The notes under the pieces are model-generated. The model was not told the origin of the DNA. It worked only from the letters and a program-made list of their open reading frames with translations, and made no database searches. Of a stretch of DNA of 64,000 nt, positions 1-8,742 are shown piece by piece; position 1 is the first letter of the stretch; every line of letters starts with the position of its first letter. Source of the DNA: Spongiibacter marinus (GTDB taxonomy: Bacteria > Pseudomonadota > Gammaproteobacteria > Pseudomonadales > Spongiibacteraceae). The position numbers and the translations under genes are program-made. Location of the stretch: positions 209,667-273,666 of the forward strand of contig NZ_JAFBBD010000002.1 of NCBI RefSeq assembly GCF_016906995.1. Direction: 5' to 3'.

Positions 1-894
1 TAGGCCCGTGGCGACGCCGCGCTTAGCCATAGCAAATACCCGCGCAGCCTCAACAATTTGCTCAGCGGGAACGTCGGCGCGGGCAGCCGCATGCTCTGGG
101 GTGTAGGGGGCAACGGCATTTTTCAGCTCGGTAAAGCCTTTCACGTTTTCAGTAACAAAGGCGTCGTCGTATAACTGCTCTTTGATGATGACATGCAGCA
201 TTGCCGCCAGCACCGCGACATCTTCGCCGGGCGTTGGGCGCAGGTGAATTTGTGCGCGCGCGGCGGTTTCGGTTTTACGCGGGTCGACCACGATGAGCGT
301 CATGCCATCTTTGATCTTGTCGGTGAGGCGTCGCGCGGGGTTTTGGCTGGGCACGCCGCCGGCAATCGTCACCATGGGGTTGCCGCCAAGCATCAGCCAA
401 ACATCGGAGTCGGCAAAGGCCTGGGGGCCGGCTTTCCAGTGGCCGAGCATGGCGTTGGCAATATCTTTGCCTGGCTGGTCAATGGTGGCGCTGGCAAAAA
501 TCATCGGTGATCCCAGCGAGGCCACCAGTGAGCCAAGCAATGTACCGGCGGCAGGGTAGGGGCCGGAGTAAGTGCCGAAATAAGCGGCCAGTGCGCGAGG
601 GCCGTGTTGGTCGACGATGGCCTGCAATTTTTCGGCAATCTCATCCATTGCCTGTTCAATCGCGATGGGCTCAAAGCGGCCATCGGGCATGCGTTTCAGT
701 GAGTGGAGCAAGCGGTCGGGGTGGCGAATATGCTCCACCGAGGCCTGGCCGCGACTGCAGCAAAACCCGTGATAGGTGGGGCTGGCCTTGTTGCCAGTCA
801 CCTTAACGGGCAGGCCGTCTTCCATTTCCACAATGACCGGACAGGCGGCATGGCACATTCGGCAAATTGAGGCATGTTGGCTGCGCGAGGACAT
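1..894 (-). CDS. Molybdopterin-dependent oxidoreductase (formate dehydrogenase/nitrate reductase-like), truncated by window edge
   Basis: The N-terminal 298 codons of a molybdopterin oxidoreductase on the minus strand. The ATG at 892-894 begins MSSRSQHASICRMCHAAC, a CxxCxxxC cluster (C11, C14, C18) completed by GFCCSRGQ near residue 45, the usual N-terminal [4Fe-4S] site of the DMSO-reductase superfamily. Further in are the family segments ADSDVWLMLGGNPMV and LIVVDPRKTETA, which belong to the bis-MGD binding fold. No Tat signal is seen, so a cytoplasmic enzyme is likely. The substrate cannot be told from this part; the C-terminal half lies outside the window. It is divergent from the LysR gene at 993 with about 100 bp between them, so that regulator may control it (inference). 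Confidence 0.85.
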   Translation of the reverse strand, partial: MSSRSQHASICRMCHAACPVIVEMEDGLPVKVTGNKASPTYHGFCCSRGQASVEHIRHPDRLLHSLKRMPDGRFEPIAIEQAMDEIAEKLQAIVDQHGPRALAAYFGTYSGPYPAAGTLLGSLVASLGSPMIFASATIDQPGKDIANAMLGHWKAGPQAFADSDVWLMLGGNPMVTIAGGVPSQNPARRLTDKIKDGMTLIVVDPRKTETAARAQIHLRPTPGEDVAVLAAMLHVIIKEQLYDDAFVTENVKGFTELKNAVAPYTPEHAAARADVPAEQIVEAARVFAMAKRGVATGL

Positions 895-992
895 CGTCGA
901 CTCCCAAAAAGGCTAGAGGTGTGGAGCGTGGCTGGACTATAGAAATGCACATGGTATAAATCAAATTATTAAATTTTATAAAAGATATAAAA

Positions 993-1895
993 ATGAACGA
1001 TATCTTGAAGGCCGACTTGAATGCCCTGAAGGTACTGGATGTGCTTCTGGATGAGTGCAGTGTTTCACAGGCGGCAAAGCGATTGCATGTCACCCAGCCG
1101 AGCGTCAGCTACACACTGCAAAAACTGCGCGATTTGTTCGACGATCCCTTGTTTGTGCGCAACCCTCGGGGGTTAACGCCAACCTCCCGTGCTGAGTCAT
1201 TGCGCCCTGCCATCAAACAGTTGCTCAGCGATGCTCAGCAGTTGATTGCACCGCCGGTGTTTGTCCCCGAGGAAGCTGAATTCACATTGTCGGTCTCCGC
1301 GAATGACTACCTGCAAATCGCCCTGATAGTGCCACTGGTTCAGCGGATTCGCGCCCTCGCGCCAAAGGTAAAAGTTGCCCTGTTCGATCTGGACAGCAAG
1401 GCGGCTGCCGAGCGCGTTCGCGGCGGCGAGCTGGATCTGATGTTGAGTTTTCCGCAGGCCCTGCCGGCCGACTTTTCCAGCGAAGAGCTTTTTACCGACC
1501 CTTACATCGCAGCGGCAAGGCAGGGGCACCCGCTGGCAGACCAGCAAGCCTCCGCAGAGTCGTTTTTGGGTTATGACCATGTCATTGTTTCGCCCACGGG
1601 GTTTGCTTTTGAGGGAGGCTTGTTCCGCGACCTGCATCACTCGCCGTTACTCGACAAAGTGGCGGTTACGCTGCCCAATTTTGCGGTGTTGCCGAGTTTG
1701 CTGGCGGCTAGCGATCTCATCGCGATGATCCCGCGCCGGCTGCTGTCGGTAATGTCTGGCCCGCTGAGTGAGGTAAAGATTGCGGCAACGATGCCGTCGA
1801 TCACCGTCGCTGCAGCGTGGCATCCGCGTCTGGACCATGATCTCGCCCACCGCTGGGTGCGTAATCTGTTGCGTGCAGAGGCGCTGCTGGCCTGA
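993..1895 (+). CDS. LysR-family transcriptional regulator
   Basis: 300 residues, normal LysR length. An N-terminal winged helix-turn-helix (about residues 8-66) contains the typical run CSVSQAAKRLHVTQPSVSYT followed by FVRNPRGLTPTSRA. The remainder is a periplasmic-binding-protein-like effector domain. The 98 bp upstream are AT-rich and shared with the divergent molybdopterin oxidoreductase, the usual arrangement for a LysR protein and its target. The effector is unknown. Confidence 0.9.
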   Translation: MNDILKADLNALKVLDVLLDECSVSQAAKRLHVTQPSVSYTLQKLRDLFDDPLFVRNPRGLTPTSRAESLRPAIKQLLSDAQQLIAPPVFVPEEAEFTLSVSANDYLQIALIVPLVQRIRALAPKVKVALFDLDSKAAAERVRGGELDLMLSFPQALPADFSSEELFTDPYIAAARQGHPLADQQASAESFLGYDHVIVSPTGFAFEGGLFRDLHHSPLLDKVAVTLPNFAVLPSLLAASDLIAMIPRRLLSVMSGPLSEVKIAATMPSITVAAAWHPRLDHDLAHRWVRNLLRAEALLA

Positions 1896-2049
1896 GGGTC
1901 AGCCCGGAATGTTATTTCGCTGTCATATAACTATGCTAAAACCTATAGGGCTGTCATCTCGGTGTCACACGGCCGCCATTTTTCAGCGCTGGGCGCTGCG
2001 GCCGAGTAATAGAAAATACAAGTAATAGAAAATTAGAGGGGAAGGTTGG

Positions 2050-3513
2050 ATGAATCCATTACTAAAAGAAGCGGAGCGCAAGGGCTGGTCGCGGCGACTA
2101 TTTCTGCGCAACCTGTTGTTCTCGGCAGGCAGTGTTGCCACGGCAAGCTGGTTGACCGCCTGTGGTGGCAGTTCGTCCAGTTCCAGCAGCAATGGTAGTG
2201 CGACATTCTCCAGTAAATTTCGCAACATTGGCCCTCTGCAAGAGCCCAATGACGACGGCATTCGCCTGCCCTTGGGGTTCACCTCCCGTCAGTTGGCGGT
2301 ATTTGGCGAGCCGCCGGTACCCAGTGTTGACCCGCTGTTCTTCTGGCATTCAGACCCCGACGGCGGCGGCACCTTCAGAACCGACGACGGTGGTTGGATC
2401 TATGTTAGTAACTCCGAAGCGCGCGACCTGACAACGATCCGTGACCAGGACCCGACTGGTGAATTCCGACGCAATCTAGACCGCGATACCGCCGCGTTCT
2501 TGCCACCATTTTTCGGCGGCGGGGTCAGTGCCTTGCGCTTTGATGCGGCGGGTAATCTTGTCGATGCCTACCCCTGCCAGCGCGGTACCACCACGAATTG
2601 CTCTGGCGGCGCCACCCCCTGGGGAACCTGGATTAACGGCGAGGAAATCTGGGACGGTAAGATGTTTGAGTGCAGTCCGCTTCGCGACGGCGGCGAGGCG
2701 GTTGAGCTGCCGTGCTTCGGCCGCAAAGCACACGAAATGGTGGCGGTTGATGCCGAGCGCCGAGCGATTTACCACACCGAAGATATCGACACCGAAACCG
2801 ACCGCTTCTACCGCACCGCCTGGACGAGCAGCAGCTGGCCGGTAGCCAATGAACGCCCTGACATGGCTGCCGGGAAACTGCAGGTGCTGTATGTGCCTGC
2901 CGGCATTGATGCCGCGCGTGCTGGCCCGACGCCGATTGTATGGAACGATGCCATTGACGACGGCCGCGCTCAGCCTGCCACGGTGGGTGAGGTCGACGCC
3001 ACGATCTTTGGTGGCAATGAAGGCGTTTGGTACCTCAATGGCTTTATCTTTTTTTCCACGAAGAGTGACGACAATATCTGGGCCATTGATATTGACGGCG
3101 AAACCATCGAGAGCATCTACGCCCCTCGCGATGACGTGGCAGGCTCCCCCTTCGACAATGCCGAAGAGCCGCTGACGGGGGTGGACAATATTGCCATGAC
3201 GCTGGACGGTGAAATGCTGGTGGTGGAAGACGGCGGTTTTATGCGCTGCATGGTGCTGTTGCCGGACCGAACCACCATTCCGCTGTTACAGCTTCCCGGC
3301 AACCCTAGCCTTACCGAGGTGACCGGCATTGCCATTGCCCCTACTGGGGACCGCTTATACGTATCCGGGCAGCGCAGCCGTCCTTTAGGCTTGTTGCCGC
3401 CGGAATTGGAACCCGGCTCGCCCATTCCAACCCGCGTGGCAGGTGTTACCTATGAAATTCAAATGCCGTTCAAAGTGAGAGTGGATCGTCCGCTGGCGAA
3501 GGCATTGAGCTAG
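2050..3513 (+). CDS. PhoX/DUF839-like protein with Tat lipoprotein signal
   Basis: 487 residues. The N-terminus has a twin-arginine signal (SRRLFLRN) followed by a hydrophobic stretch and a lipobox-like LTAC (cysteine near residue 38), so a Tat-exported lipoprotein is predicted. A Ser/Gly-rich linker follows. The body resembles the DUF839/PhoX beta-propeller family (segments such as PWGTWINGEE, HEMVAVD, YHTEDIDTETDRFYR, EGVWYLNGFIFFST, ALTLDGEMLVVEDGG-like run). PhoX proteins are Ca/Fe-dependent phosphatases, but many family members are uncharacterised, so activity is not claimed. A good ribosome site (GAGGGGAAGG) precedes the ATG. The gene is followed by a hairpin terminator at 3534. Confidence 0.75.
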   Translation: MNPLLKEAERKGWSRRLFLRNLLFSAGSVATASWLTACGGSSSSSSSNGSATFSSKFRNIGPLQEPNDDGIRLPLGFTSRQLAVFGEPPVPSVDPLFFWHSDPDGGGTFRTDDGGWIYVSNSEARDLTTIRDQDPTGEFRRNLDRDTAAFLPPFFGGGVSALRFDAAGNLVDAYPCQRGTTTNCSGGATPWGTWINGEEIWDGKMFECSPLRDGGEAVELPCFGRKAHEMVAVDAERRAIYHTEDIDTETDRFYRTAWTSSSWPVANERPDMAAGKLQVLYVPAGIDAARAGPTPIVWNDAIDDGRAQPATVGEVDATIFGGNEGVWYLNGFIFFSTKSDDNIWAIDIDGETIESIYAPRDDVAGSPFDNAEEPLTGVDNIAMTLDGEMLVVEDGGFMRCMVLLPDRTTIPLLQLPGNPSLTEVTGIAIAPTGDRLYVSGQRSRPLGLLPPELEPGSPIPTRVAGVTYEIQMPFKVRVDRPLAKALS

Positions 3514-3533
3514 TCGGTGGTGAATAAACTTGG

Positions 3534-3564
3534 CGCAGACATTTCTATGGTCTGCGTCGGTTTT
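3534..3564. terminator. Hairpin terminator between PhoX-like gene and convergent TetR gene
   Basis: A perfect 7-bp stem CGCAGAC/GTCTGCG (3534-3540 and 3550-3556), followed on the plus strand by TCGGTTTTC. It sits between the convergent ends of the PhoX-like and TetR genes. Confidence 0.6.
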
Positions 3565-3576
3565 CATCTTCGCTGT

Positions 3577-4191
3577 TCAAATGGCTCTGAAAATGCTGTC
3601 GTTCACCAGTTTCAAAGCGCCCTCCATACGCGCCTCGATGGGGAAGGCGTCTTCAATATTCCAGCTGATAATGAGGGAGATAAAAACGCCTACCAATACA
3701 TCCATATAGGTTTCGAAGTTATTGTCGTCGACTAACTTACCGTCTTCTTTAGCTGTCGTCAGAATGGCTCTAATGTTGTCTTGAAAATGATTGCGCTGCT
3801 GATTACGCATGTCGCGATGGCTACCTGAAATAAAATAATAATTGATGAGTTCGCGGTAAGTCTGATTCACCGGCACAAAGGCTTGCGCCATCCCCATTAA
3901 GGCATGTTCTATCTGAAGTCTGGGCTCGTCACTGACGGCTAATGCCTCTGCGAAAAAGACGTCGCCAATCGTGGCGGCTTCCGTCGCCAAGTGGATCATG
4001 AGCTCATCTTTGTTCTTAAAGTGATTGAAAAAGGTTTTGTGAGCTACGCCTGATGCTTTGACAATATCGACGACGCTTGTATTGGCAATGCCCTGCTTCT
4101 CAAAGAGCTTTAAAGCGCTTGAGGTGATCTTGTCGCGAGACTGCTTTTTGCGATTCTCGATTCGCTGAATTTGCTTTTCTGTTAACGCCAA
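3577..4191 (-). CDS. TetR-family transcriptional regulator
   Basis: 204 residues. The N-terminal HTH shows the family pattern KITSSALKLFEKQGIANTSV, then GVAHKTFFNHFKNKDEL. The C-terminal helical ligand domain is unrecognised. It is divergent from the cytochrome P450 at 4285, with a 20-bp imperfect palindrome at 4243-4262 in the gap, so it probably controls the P450 and itself (inference). Confidence 0.9.
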   Translation of the reverse strand: MALTEKQIQRIENRKKQSRDKITSSALKLFEKQGIANTSVVDIVKASGVAHKTFFNHFKNKDELMIHLATEAATIGDVFFAEALAVSDEPRLQIEHALMGMAQAFVPVNQTYRELINYYFISGSHRDMRNQQRNHFQDNIRAILTTAKEDGKLVDDNNFETYMDVLVGVFISLIISWNIEDAFPIEARMEGALKLVNDSIFRAI

Positions 4192-4242
4192 GACGCCTTC
4201 CCTTACATATCTTTAATTTTACAACTTTACCATAGCAAACTA

Positions 4243-4262
4243 AGTTGCACACATGTGTAACT
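4243..4262. promoter_or_regulatory. Probable TetR operator between TetR gene and P450
   Basis: A 20-bp palindrome of the form AGTTnCACAnnTGTGnAACT, with 16 of 20 positions symmetric. It lies 22 bp upstream of the P450 start and 51 bp upstream of the divergent TetR start, a typical position for an autoregulatory operator. Confidence 0.6.
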
Positions 4263-4284
4263 CAGTTGGCGGCGAGGGGCTGTT

Positions 4285-5658
4285 ATGGAATCTGTAGAAA
4301 AACTCGACCTGGAGACCGGCTATCGCCGCGCAAAAGACAGTGTTCGGATCAGGCATATACCGGGGAGCTATGGCTTGCCGCTTGTGGGAAGAGGCATAAG
4401 GGGTTTTGTGGACTTCCCTGGTTTAATCAAAGAGCACTACGAAAAGTGGGGAGAAGTGTCGCGCATACAGTTTGGCGACCAAAAAGGCCTGCTGCTATTG
4501 GGGGCAGATGATATCCAGCGGGTGTTTTTAGATAGGGATCAGAATTGGTCTACCGAAATGGGGTACCAAAAAACGATGCGCCACTTCTATGATGGTGGCG
4601 TACTCGCGTATGACTTCGATGTGCATAAAATGCAGCGGCGCATTCTGCAAACATGCTTCAAAACGGAGTCGATGAGGGCTTACGCGCAAAAGATTAATGA
4701 GCTGGTAAAGCTGTTTATAGACGGCTGGAACGACGACAAACCGCTGGAATTTTATCCAGAGATCAAAGAAATACTGCTGCGTATAGGTGCTGAAATATTC
4801 ATCGGTGTTGATGATGTCGGCGAGGAGTATCAGAAGCTCAACGACGCGTTCTTAAACATCCAGGCTGGTTTTAACGACCCGGTAAAAAAGAATATTCCGG
4901 GTACCCCCTTCTACAAGGCAAAAAAAGGGGTGGCTTACCTGAGGGATTACTTTACCAGCTTGATACCGGCAAGGCGGCATAGCGACAAGAGCGACATGCT
5001 TACACTAATGAGCAAAGAGTGTAAGGAAGATGGCACGCCCTTTAGCGATGAAGAAATCAGTGATCATGCCGCATTTATATTATTTGCTGCCCACGATACC
5101 GCGACAAGCGTACTGAATCATCTGGTGTATTACTATGCGGCTAATCAACACTGGCAGGAAAGGGCGCGAAAGCAGAGTCTTGCGCTCGACAAATCGCTAC
5201 TCGATTTTGATAGCCTGGAGGCTATGAGCGATGTTGAGAATGGCTTCTATGAGTGTATGCGCTTGCATCCACCCATTCCGATACTGATTCGTCGCAGTAT
5301 TCGGCCGACCCAGTTAGGTGGTTACGAGGTTCCTGCGCATACGCCGGTGATGATGGCAGCGATTCACAACCACTACTCAGAGAAATATTGGTCCAGCCCA
5401 ACAACTTTTGACCCGGACCGATTTTCCAGCGAGAGGAATGAAAAAAAATCTCACCCCTTTGCCTATTTCCCGTTCGGTGGCGGTGCGCATAAGTGTATAG
5501 GTATGCATTTTGGCGTCATGCTGGGAAAGATATTCATGCATCACATGTTGCTGAATTTCACTTTTGAATTGCCGAAAAATTTCGAAGTGAAGTTTCAGTT
5601 TGTTCCGCTACCAAAGCCAGAAAAGCTCCCGCTTATTCTGAGTAGAAGGGCTAACTAG
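4285..5658 (+). CDS. Cytochrome P450
   Basis: 457 residues, full P450 length with no membrane anchor. Diagnostic motifs are all present: I-helix oxygen-binding AAHDTAT (about 268-274), K-helix ExxR as ECMR (323-326), PERF-region FDPDRF, and the heme loop FPFGGGAHKCIG with thiolate C404. No ferredoxin or reductase lies next to it, so electron partners must come from elsewhere. The substrate is unknown. It is monocistronic, divergent from a TetR regulator with a palindromic operator between them. Confidence 0.92.
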   Translation: MESVEKLDLETGYRRAKDSVRIRHIPGSYGLPLVGRGIRGFVDFPGLIKEHYEKWGEVSRIQFGDQKGLLLLGADDIQRVFLDRDQNWSTEMGYQKTMRHFYDGGVLAYDFDVHKMQRRILQTCFKTESMRAYAQKINELVKLFIDGWNDDKPLEFYPEIKEILLRIGAEIFIGVDDVGEEYQKLNDAFLNIQAGFNDPVKKNIPGTPFYKAKKGVAYLRDYFTSLIPARRHSDKSDMLTLMSKECKEDGTPFSDEEISDHAAFILFAAHDTATSVLNHLVYYYAANQHWQERARKQSLALDKSLLDFDSLEAMSDVENGFYECMRLHPPIPILIRRSIRPTQLGGYEVPAHTPVMMAAIHNHYSEKYWSSPTTFDPDRFSSERNEKKSHPFAYFPFGGGAHKCIGMHFGVMLGKIFMHHMLLNFTFELPKNFEVKFQFVPLPKPEKLPLILSRRAN

Positions 5659-5684
5659 GTCTGGCAGCTAGCTAGCACGGGAAT

Positions 5685-5981
5685 TTAGGGCGTTTCAAAC
5701 TGTACCGACTGGAAGGTGTCGAGAATGGGGTTTGCCACCTCTTTCATAAAGCGCTGGTGGCTGGGGTGAGTAACATAGGTTTTTAAGTCCGCCTCCGAGT
5801 GAAATTCACCCACCAACGCGTAGTCGGCATTACCGCGATACAGCTTTGCATCGGGGCCAAAGTGGTAGGAGACGATCTCTGGAATATCTTCTGGAAGTCG
5901 GGCTAGCCCCTGGCTAACGGCGTCTATTTCAGTTTTCGTGGTTTCGGGCTTCCACGTGAGTAGTACGATGTGTTTAATCAT
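5685..5981 (-). CDS. Dabb (stress-responsive A/B barrel) domain protein
   Basis: 98 residues from the ATG at 5979-5981 (MIKHIVLLTW). An in-frame extension upstream to 6083 overlaps the neighbouring HxlR gene and lacks family similarity, so the internal start was chosen. The opening HIVLLTWK, the central YHFGPDA and DYALVGEFHSEADLKTYVTHPSHQ are classic Dabb (PF07876) features; the fold is a dimeric ferredoxin-like alpha/beta barrel. Family members are cyclases or proteins of unknown role, so no reaction is assigned. It is convergent with the P450 gene. Confidence 0.85.
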   Translation of the reverse strand: MIKHIVLLTWKPETTKTEIDAVSQGLARLPEDIPEIVSYHFGPDAKLYRGNADYALVGEFHSEADLKTYVTHPSHQRFMKEVANPILDTFQSVQFETP

Positions 5982-6055
5982 TTTAATCCCGTAGACATAG
6001 TGGATGTTGTGTTTGGGCGTCTGTGTGGCCGCTGCAGACCCATTCGCGATGGTGG

Positions 6056-6415
6056 TTAAGTAATATTGTTGGACTCCGACCATATTCGCAGATCGTCCAA
6101 AATTTTCAGCGCACTGCGGCCGAAGTCTGTCAGCGCATAATTGACGGCGATCGGGCGCTCGCTGATCACGGTACGCGTCACCATATTGCGCGCTTCAAGC
6201 TCTTTCAGGCGTTGATCTATCATCTTCTTACTTGCCCCGCCGAGCATTCGTACCAGGTCATTAAACCGTACTGGACCGTCTTTTAGGTGATAAATAATAG
6301 AGCCAGTCCATTTTCCACCAATCACCCTCATGCCGCGCTCAATCGAGCAGGGCTCCAGGCAGGCATCACTGGCGGTTCGGCGGCCTCGTTCGTCAACGTT
6401 CACCCGTGCTTTCAT
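6056..6415 (-). CDS. HxlR-family transcriptional regulator
   Basis: 119 residues from the ATG at 6413-6415, which has a GGGGAA ribosome site; the longer frame up to 6523 runs through the operator region. HxlR hallmarks: a conserved cysteine region (ACLEPCSIERGMRVIGGKW), then IIYHLKDGPVRFNDLVRML and ISKKMIDQRLKELE-like recognition helix, then a winged strand. These regulators often sense quinones, aldehydes or oxidants through cysteine. It is divergent from the MdaB-like quinone reductase at 6564, a natural target. Confidence 0.88.
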   Translation of the reverse strand: MKARVNVDERGRRTASDACLEPCSIERGMRVIGGKWTGSIIYHLKDGPVRFNDLVRMLGGASKKMIDQRLKELEARNMVTRTVISERPIAVNYALTDFGRSALKILDDLRIWSESNNIT

Positions 6416-6466
6416 TGTGTGCTTTCCCCGTTCTTCGCCCAACTGTACCCGTTGGGCTGATGCAAA

Positions 6467-6501
6467 GGTAACCAAAAGGTAACTGGTTGTTTTTGGTAAC
6501 C
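6467..6501. promoter_or_regulatory. Inverted-repeat operator, HxlR/mdaB intergenic region
   Basis: Perfect 11-bp inverted repeat GGTAACCAAAA (6467-6477) and TTTTGGTAACC (6491-6501), with a third GGTAAC copy at 6478-6483. It is placed between the two divergent starts, fitting a dimeric HxlR regulator. Confidence 0.65.
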
Positions 6502-6563
6502 ACTGTCGATATCGTCCTCTCATTGCTTGGCTTAATCAAGTCCTGACCTGACTGGAGGGTTTC

Positions 6564-7148
6564 ATGAGTAATATTCTGATTATCAATGGGCATCAGCCCT
6601 ATGACTTCGCAAAGGGCGAGTTAAACGCGGCTTTCGTTGGCGCCGCTGCAGCCTACTTTGGCGAGCGCGGCGACGCCGTGCGCCAGACGGTTGTTGCCGA
6701 TGGCTACAATGTTGACGAGGAGGTGGCTAACCATCAGTGGGCAGATGTTGTACTGATGCAATTCCCCGCGAACTGGATGGGGGTACCCTGGTCTTTCAAA
6801 AAGTACATGGACGAGGTGTATACCGCAGGCATGGATGGGCGACTGTGCGAAGGGGACGGCCGCAGCGCCGCTGATCCCAAGCGCAACTATGGCACTGGGG
6901 GAGTGTTGGCGAATACACGCTACATGTTGTCGGTGACGTTCAATGCGCCAAAAGAGGCCTTCGACGATCCCGCTGAGCCATTTTTTAGCGGCATGAGTGT
7001 CGATGATTTACTCGCGCCGGTTCATTTAAATATGAAATTTTTTGCCGCGACGCCGCTGCCTACTTTCTCTGCGCACGATGTGATGAAGGCGCCTGATATC
7101 GACAGTGACTTTACGCGTTTTCAACGCCACCTCGCCACTCACCTTTAA
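6564..7148 (+). CDS. mdaB: NAD(P)H:quinone oxidoreductase, MdaB-like flavodoxin fold
   Basis: 194 residues, family length. The opening ILIINGHQPYDFAKGELN is the flavin phosphate-binding segment of the MdaB/NQO family. The segment QFPANWMGVPWSFKKYMDEV matches the conserved quinone reductase core. It would reduce quinones by two electrons with NAD(P)H and FAD in the cytoplasm, avoiding semiquinone radicals. It has a strong GGAGG-type ribosome site. A peroxiredoxin-like gene follows after 24 bp, probably co-transcribed, giving an electrophile/oxidant defence pair under HxlR control (inference). Confidence 0.88.
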   Translation: MSNILIINGHQPYDFAKGELNAAFVGAAAAYFGERGDAVRQTVVADGYNVDEEVANHQWADVVLMQFPANWMGVPWSFKKYMDEVYTAGMDGRLCEGDGRSAADPKRNYGTGGVLANTRYMLSVTFNAPKEAFDDPAEPFFSGMSVDDLLAPVHLNMKFFAATPLPTFSAHDVMKAPDIDSDFTRFQRHLATHL

Positions 7149-7172
7149 TGGTTTTACCTGGGAGATGCCATT

Positions 7173-7712
7173 ATGACAACGCCTAAACTCGAAGCGGGTA
7201 TGCCTTTTCCGAGCATACACGTTATCGCCGAAGATCAAACGACTCGCGATATTACTACGCCACAGAATGGGTGTGACTGGATGATGATTGTCGTCTATCG
7301 CGGCAAGCATTGCCCTCTGTGTACGCGGTACTTGAACAGTCTGGAGGAGGTCAGAGAGACGCTCAAAAATAGTGGGGTAGATATTGCCGCGGTGTCCGCC
7401 GACAGCCCTGAGCAGCTGGCAGCGCACAAAGCCGAACTCAAGGTTAACTTCCCCCTGTACACCGGCTTGTCTGTTGAGCAAATGCAGGCCCTGGGCCTGT
7501 ATATTTCTGACCCGCGATCAGCGCAGGAAACCGACCATCCCTTTGCGGAGCCCGGTATATTCGTTATCAATGCTGAGGGCCAGCTACATGTGGTGGATAT
7601 CTCAAATAACCCCTTTGTTCGCCCAGAGATAAGCACCTTGGTATCCGGTTTGCGTTGGATACGAGACCCGGACAACAACTATCCGGTAAGAGGTAAGCGA
7701 GCCTATCAGTGA
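7173..7712 (+). CDS. Peroxiredoxin-like (AhpC/TSA) family protein
   Basis: 179 residues with a thioredoxin fold. The active site is VVYRGKHCPLCTRYL (C47 and C50), a CxxC in the position of the peroxidatic cysteine, as seen in the peroxiredoxin-like AhpC/TSA family rather than in typical 2-Cys enzymes. Conserved SADSPEQLAAHK and EPGIFVINAEG follow. It is probably a thiol peroxidase or disulfide reductase in the cytoplasm. It is 24 bp downstream of the MdaB-like gene, in the same likely operon. Confidence 0.8.
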   Translation: MTTPKLEAGMPFPSIHVIAEDQTTRDITTPQNGCDWMMIVVYRGKHCPLCTRYLNSLEEVRETLKNSGVDIAAVSADSPEQLAAHKAELKVNFPLYTGLSVEQMQALGLYISDPRSAQETDHPFAEPGIFVINAEGQLHVVDISNNPFVRPEISTLVSGLRWIRDPDNNYPVRGKRAYQ

Positions 7713-7735
7713 TACGGTTGAGCAAACGCTAACTG

Positions 7736-7762
7736 AAAAAGCGCCGGTCACTGTCGGCGCTT
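7736..7762 (-). terminator. Rho-independent terminator for the PhyH-like gene
   Basis: Stem AAGCGCCG/CGGCGCTT with an 8-nt loop. On the minus strand the stem runs into TTTTT, so it terminates the minus-strand gene ending at 7778; it may also serve the plus-strand peroxiredoxin-like gene. Confidence 0.7.
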
Positions 7763-7777
7763 CTATCACCGAGTAAA

Positions 7778-8641
7778 TTACGCCAGGCCCTCTAATAATC
7801 GCTTTGGATGCTTGCCATCGACCATGCCCATAAATGGGCCATAAATTGAATAGCCCAGCATCCGTTTAATATCTTCCGAACATTTTGCCACGCGCTTCAG
7901 TGGTATAGATAAGCTGAAGTTTTCCTGAGTACGGCAGTAGCCCTCACAATACTGCGCAGTGATAGCCAGCCGTGAGGACGAGGAACGGTTCGCGCCGCCG
8001 CCATGCCACAGGGTTCCGAGAAAAAACACCACTGAGCCTGCGGGCATTTCGCAGTGAATTTGCCGGGACAGTTGCTCGTCGCTGGGGCCACCCTCTCCCC
8101 ATTGGTGAGACCCCGGAATCACCACGGTGCCGCCATTTTCTGTCGTGAAGTCATCTATCGCCCACACAGTCGCGGCGCCTAGTGCCTGCCGTGGGCGCGG
8201 CAGAGCGTAAAAAGCATCGTCGGTGTGTATCGCCTGCTGGCTCTCTCCCGGCAAAATATTGATGACTTGTAACTGTGACAAGAGATAGCCCGGCTGAAAG
8301 AGGCTGTCGAGTAACGCCAGAATAAGTGGATGCTCTACCAACGGGTTACAAACGAAAGTCTTCGCAATAACGGAATACAGTCGCTGGGTTAGCGCTCCCT
8401 CAAAGTCATTGCGGCCCGTGCTGTCCAGGAGGGGAGACACCTCTTGTCGAATTTCATGCAGTTGTTCAGCAGACAGGACGTTGGGGATAATAACGTAGCC
8501 ATCGCGTTGAACTGCGGCCAACTGTTTATCCAGCATGTGTCGATCTACTTTGCTCAATGCATCGGAGGCCGATTTTTTGTACTTGCGAGCGGTCTCAGAA
8601 GACACGTAGCTGTCAAAGTTTTCTTGCTTGGATGTCGTCAT
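7778..8641 (-). CDS. Phytanoyl-CoA dioxygenase (PhyH) family protein
   Basis: 287 residues. The double-stranded beta-helix Fe(II)/2-oxoglutarate motif is visible: H139-x-D141 in AIHTDDAF, the distal His H213 in TLWHGGGANRS, and Arg about 224 for 2-oxoglutarate. PhyH enzymes hydroxylate CoA thioesters, secondary metabolites or small molecules; the substrate is unknown here. It lies 101 bp downstream of the AraC-family gene on the same strand, suggesting joint control. Confidence 0.87.
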   Translation of the reverse strand: MTTSKQENFDSYVSSETARKYKKSASDALSKVDRHMLDKQLAAVQRDGYVIIPNVLSAEQLHEIRQEVSPLLDSTGRNDFEGALTQRLYSVIAKTFVCNPLVEHPLILALLDSLFQPGYLLSQLQVINILPGESQQAIHTDDAFYALPRPRQALGAATVWAIDDFTTENGGTVVIPGSHQWGEGGPSDEQLSRQIHCEMPAGSVVFFLGTLWHGGGANRSSSSRLAITAQYCEGYCRTQENFSLSIPLKRVAKCSEDIKRMLGYSIYGPFMGMVDGKHPKRLLEGLA

Positions 8642-8742
8642 TGCCTTTTCCTCTGAATCGATATTTGTTGGCCCTTAGGTAAGCCTTTGATGCAGTGTAG
8701 GCGGCAGTGGCTGCGGGAAGAATGTTTAGGCGTTGCAAGAAT

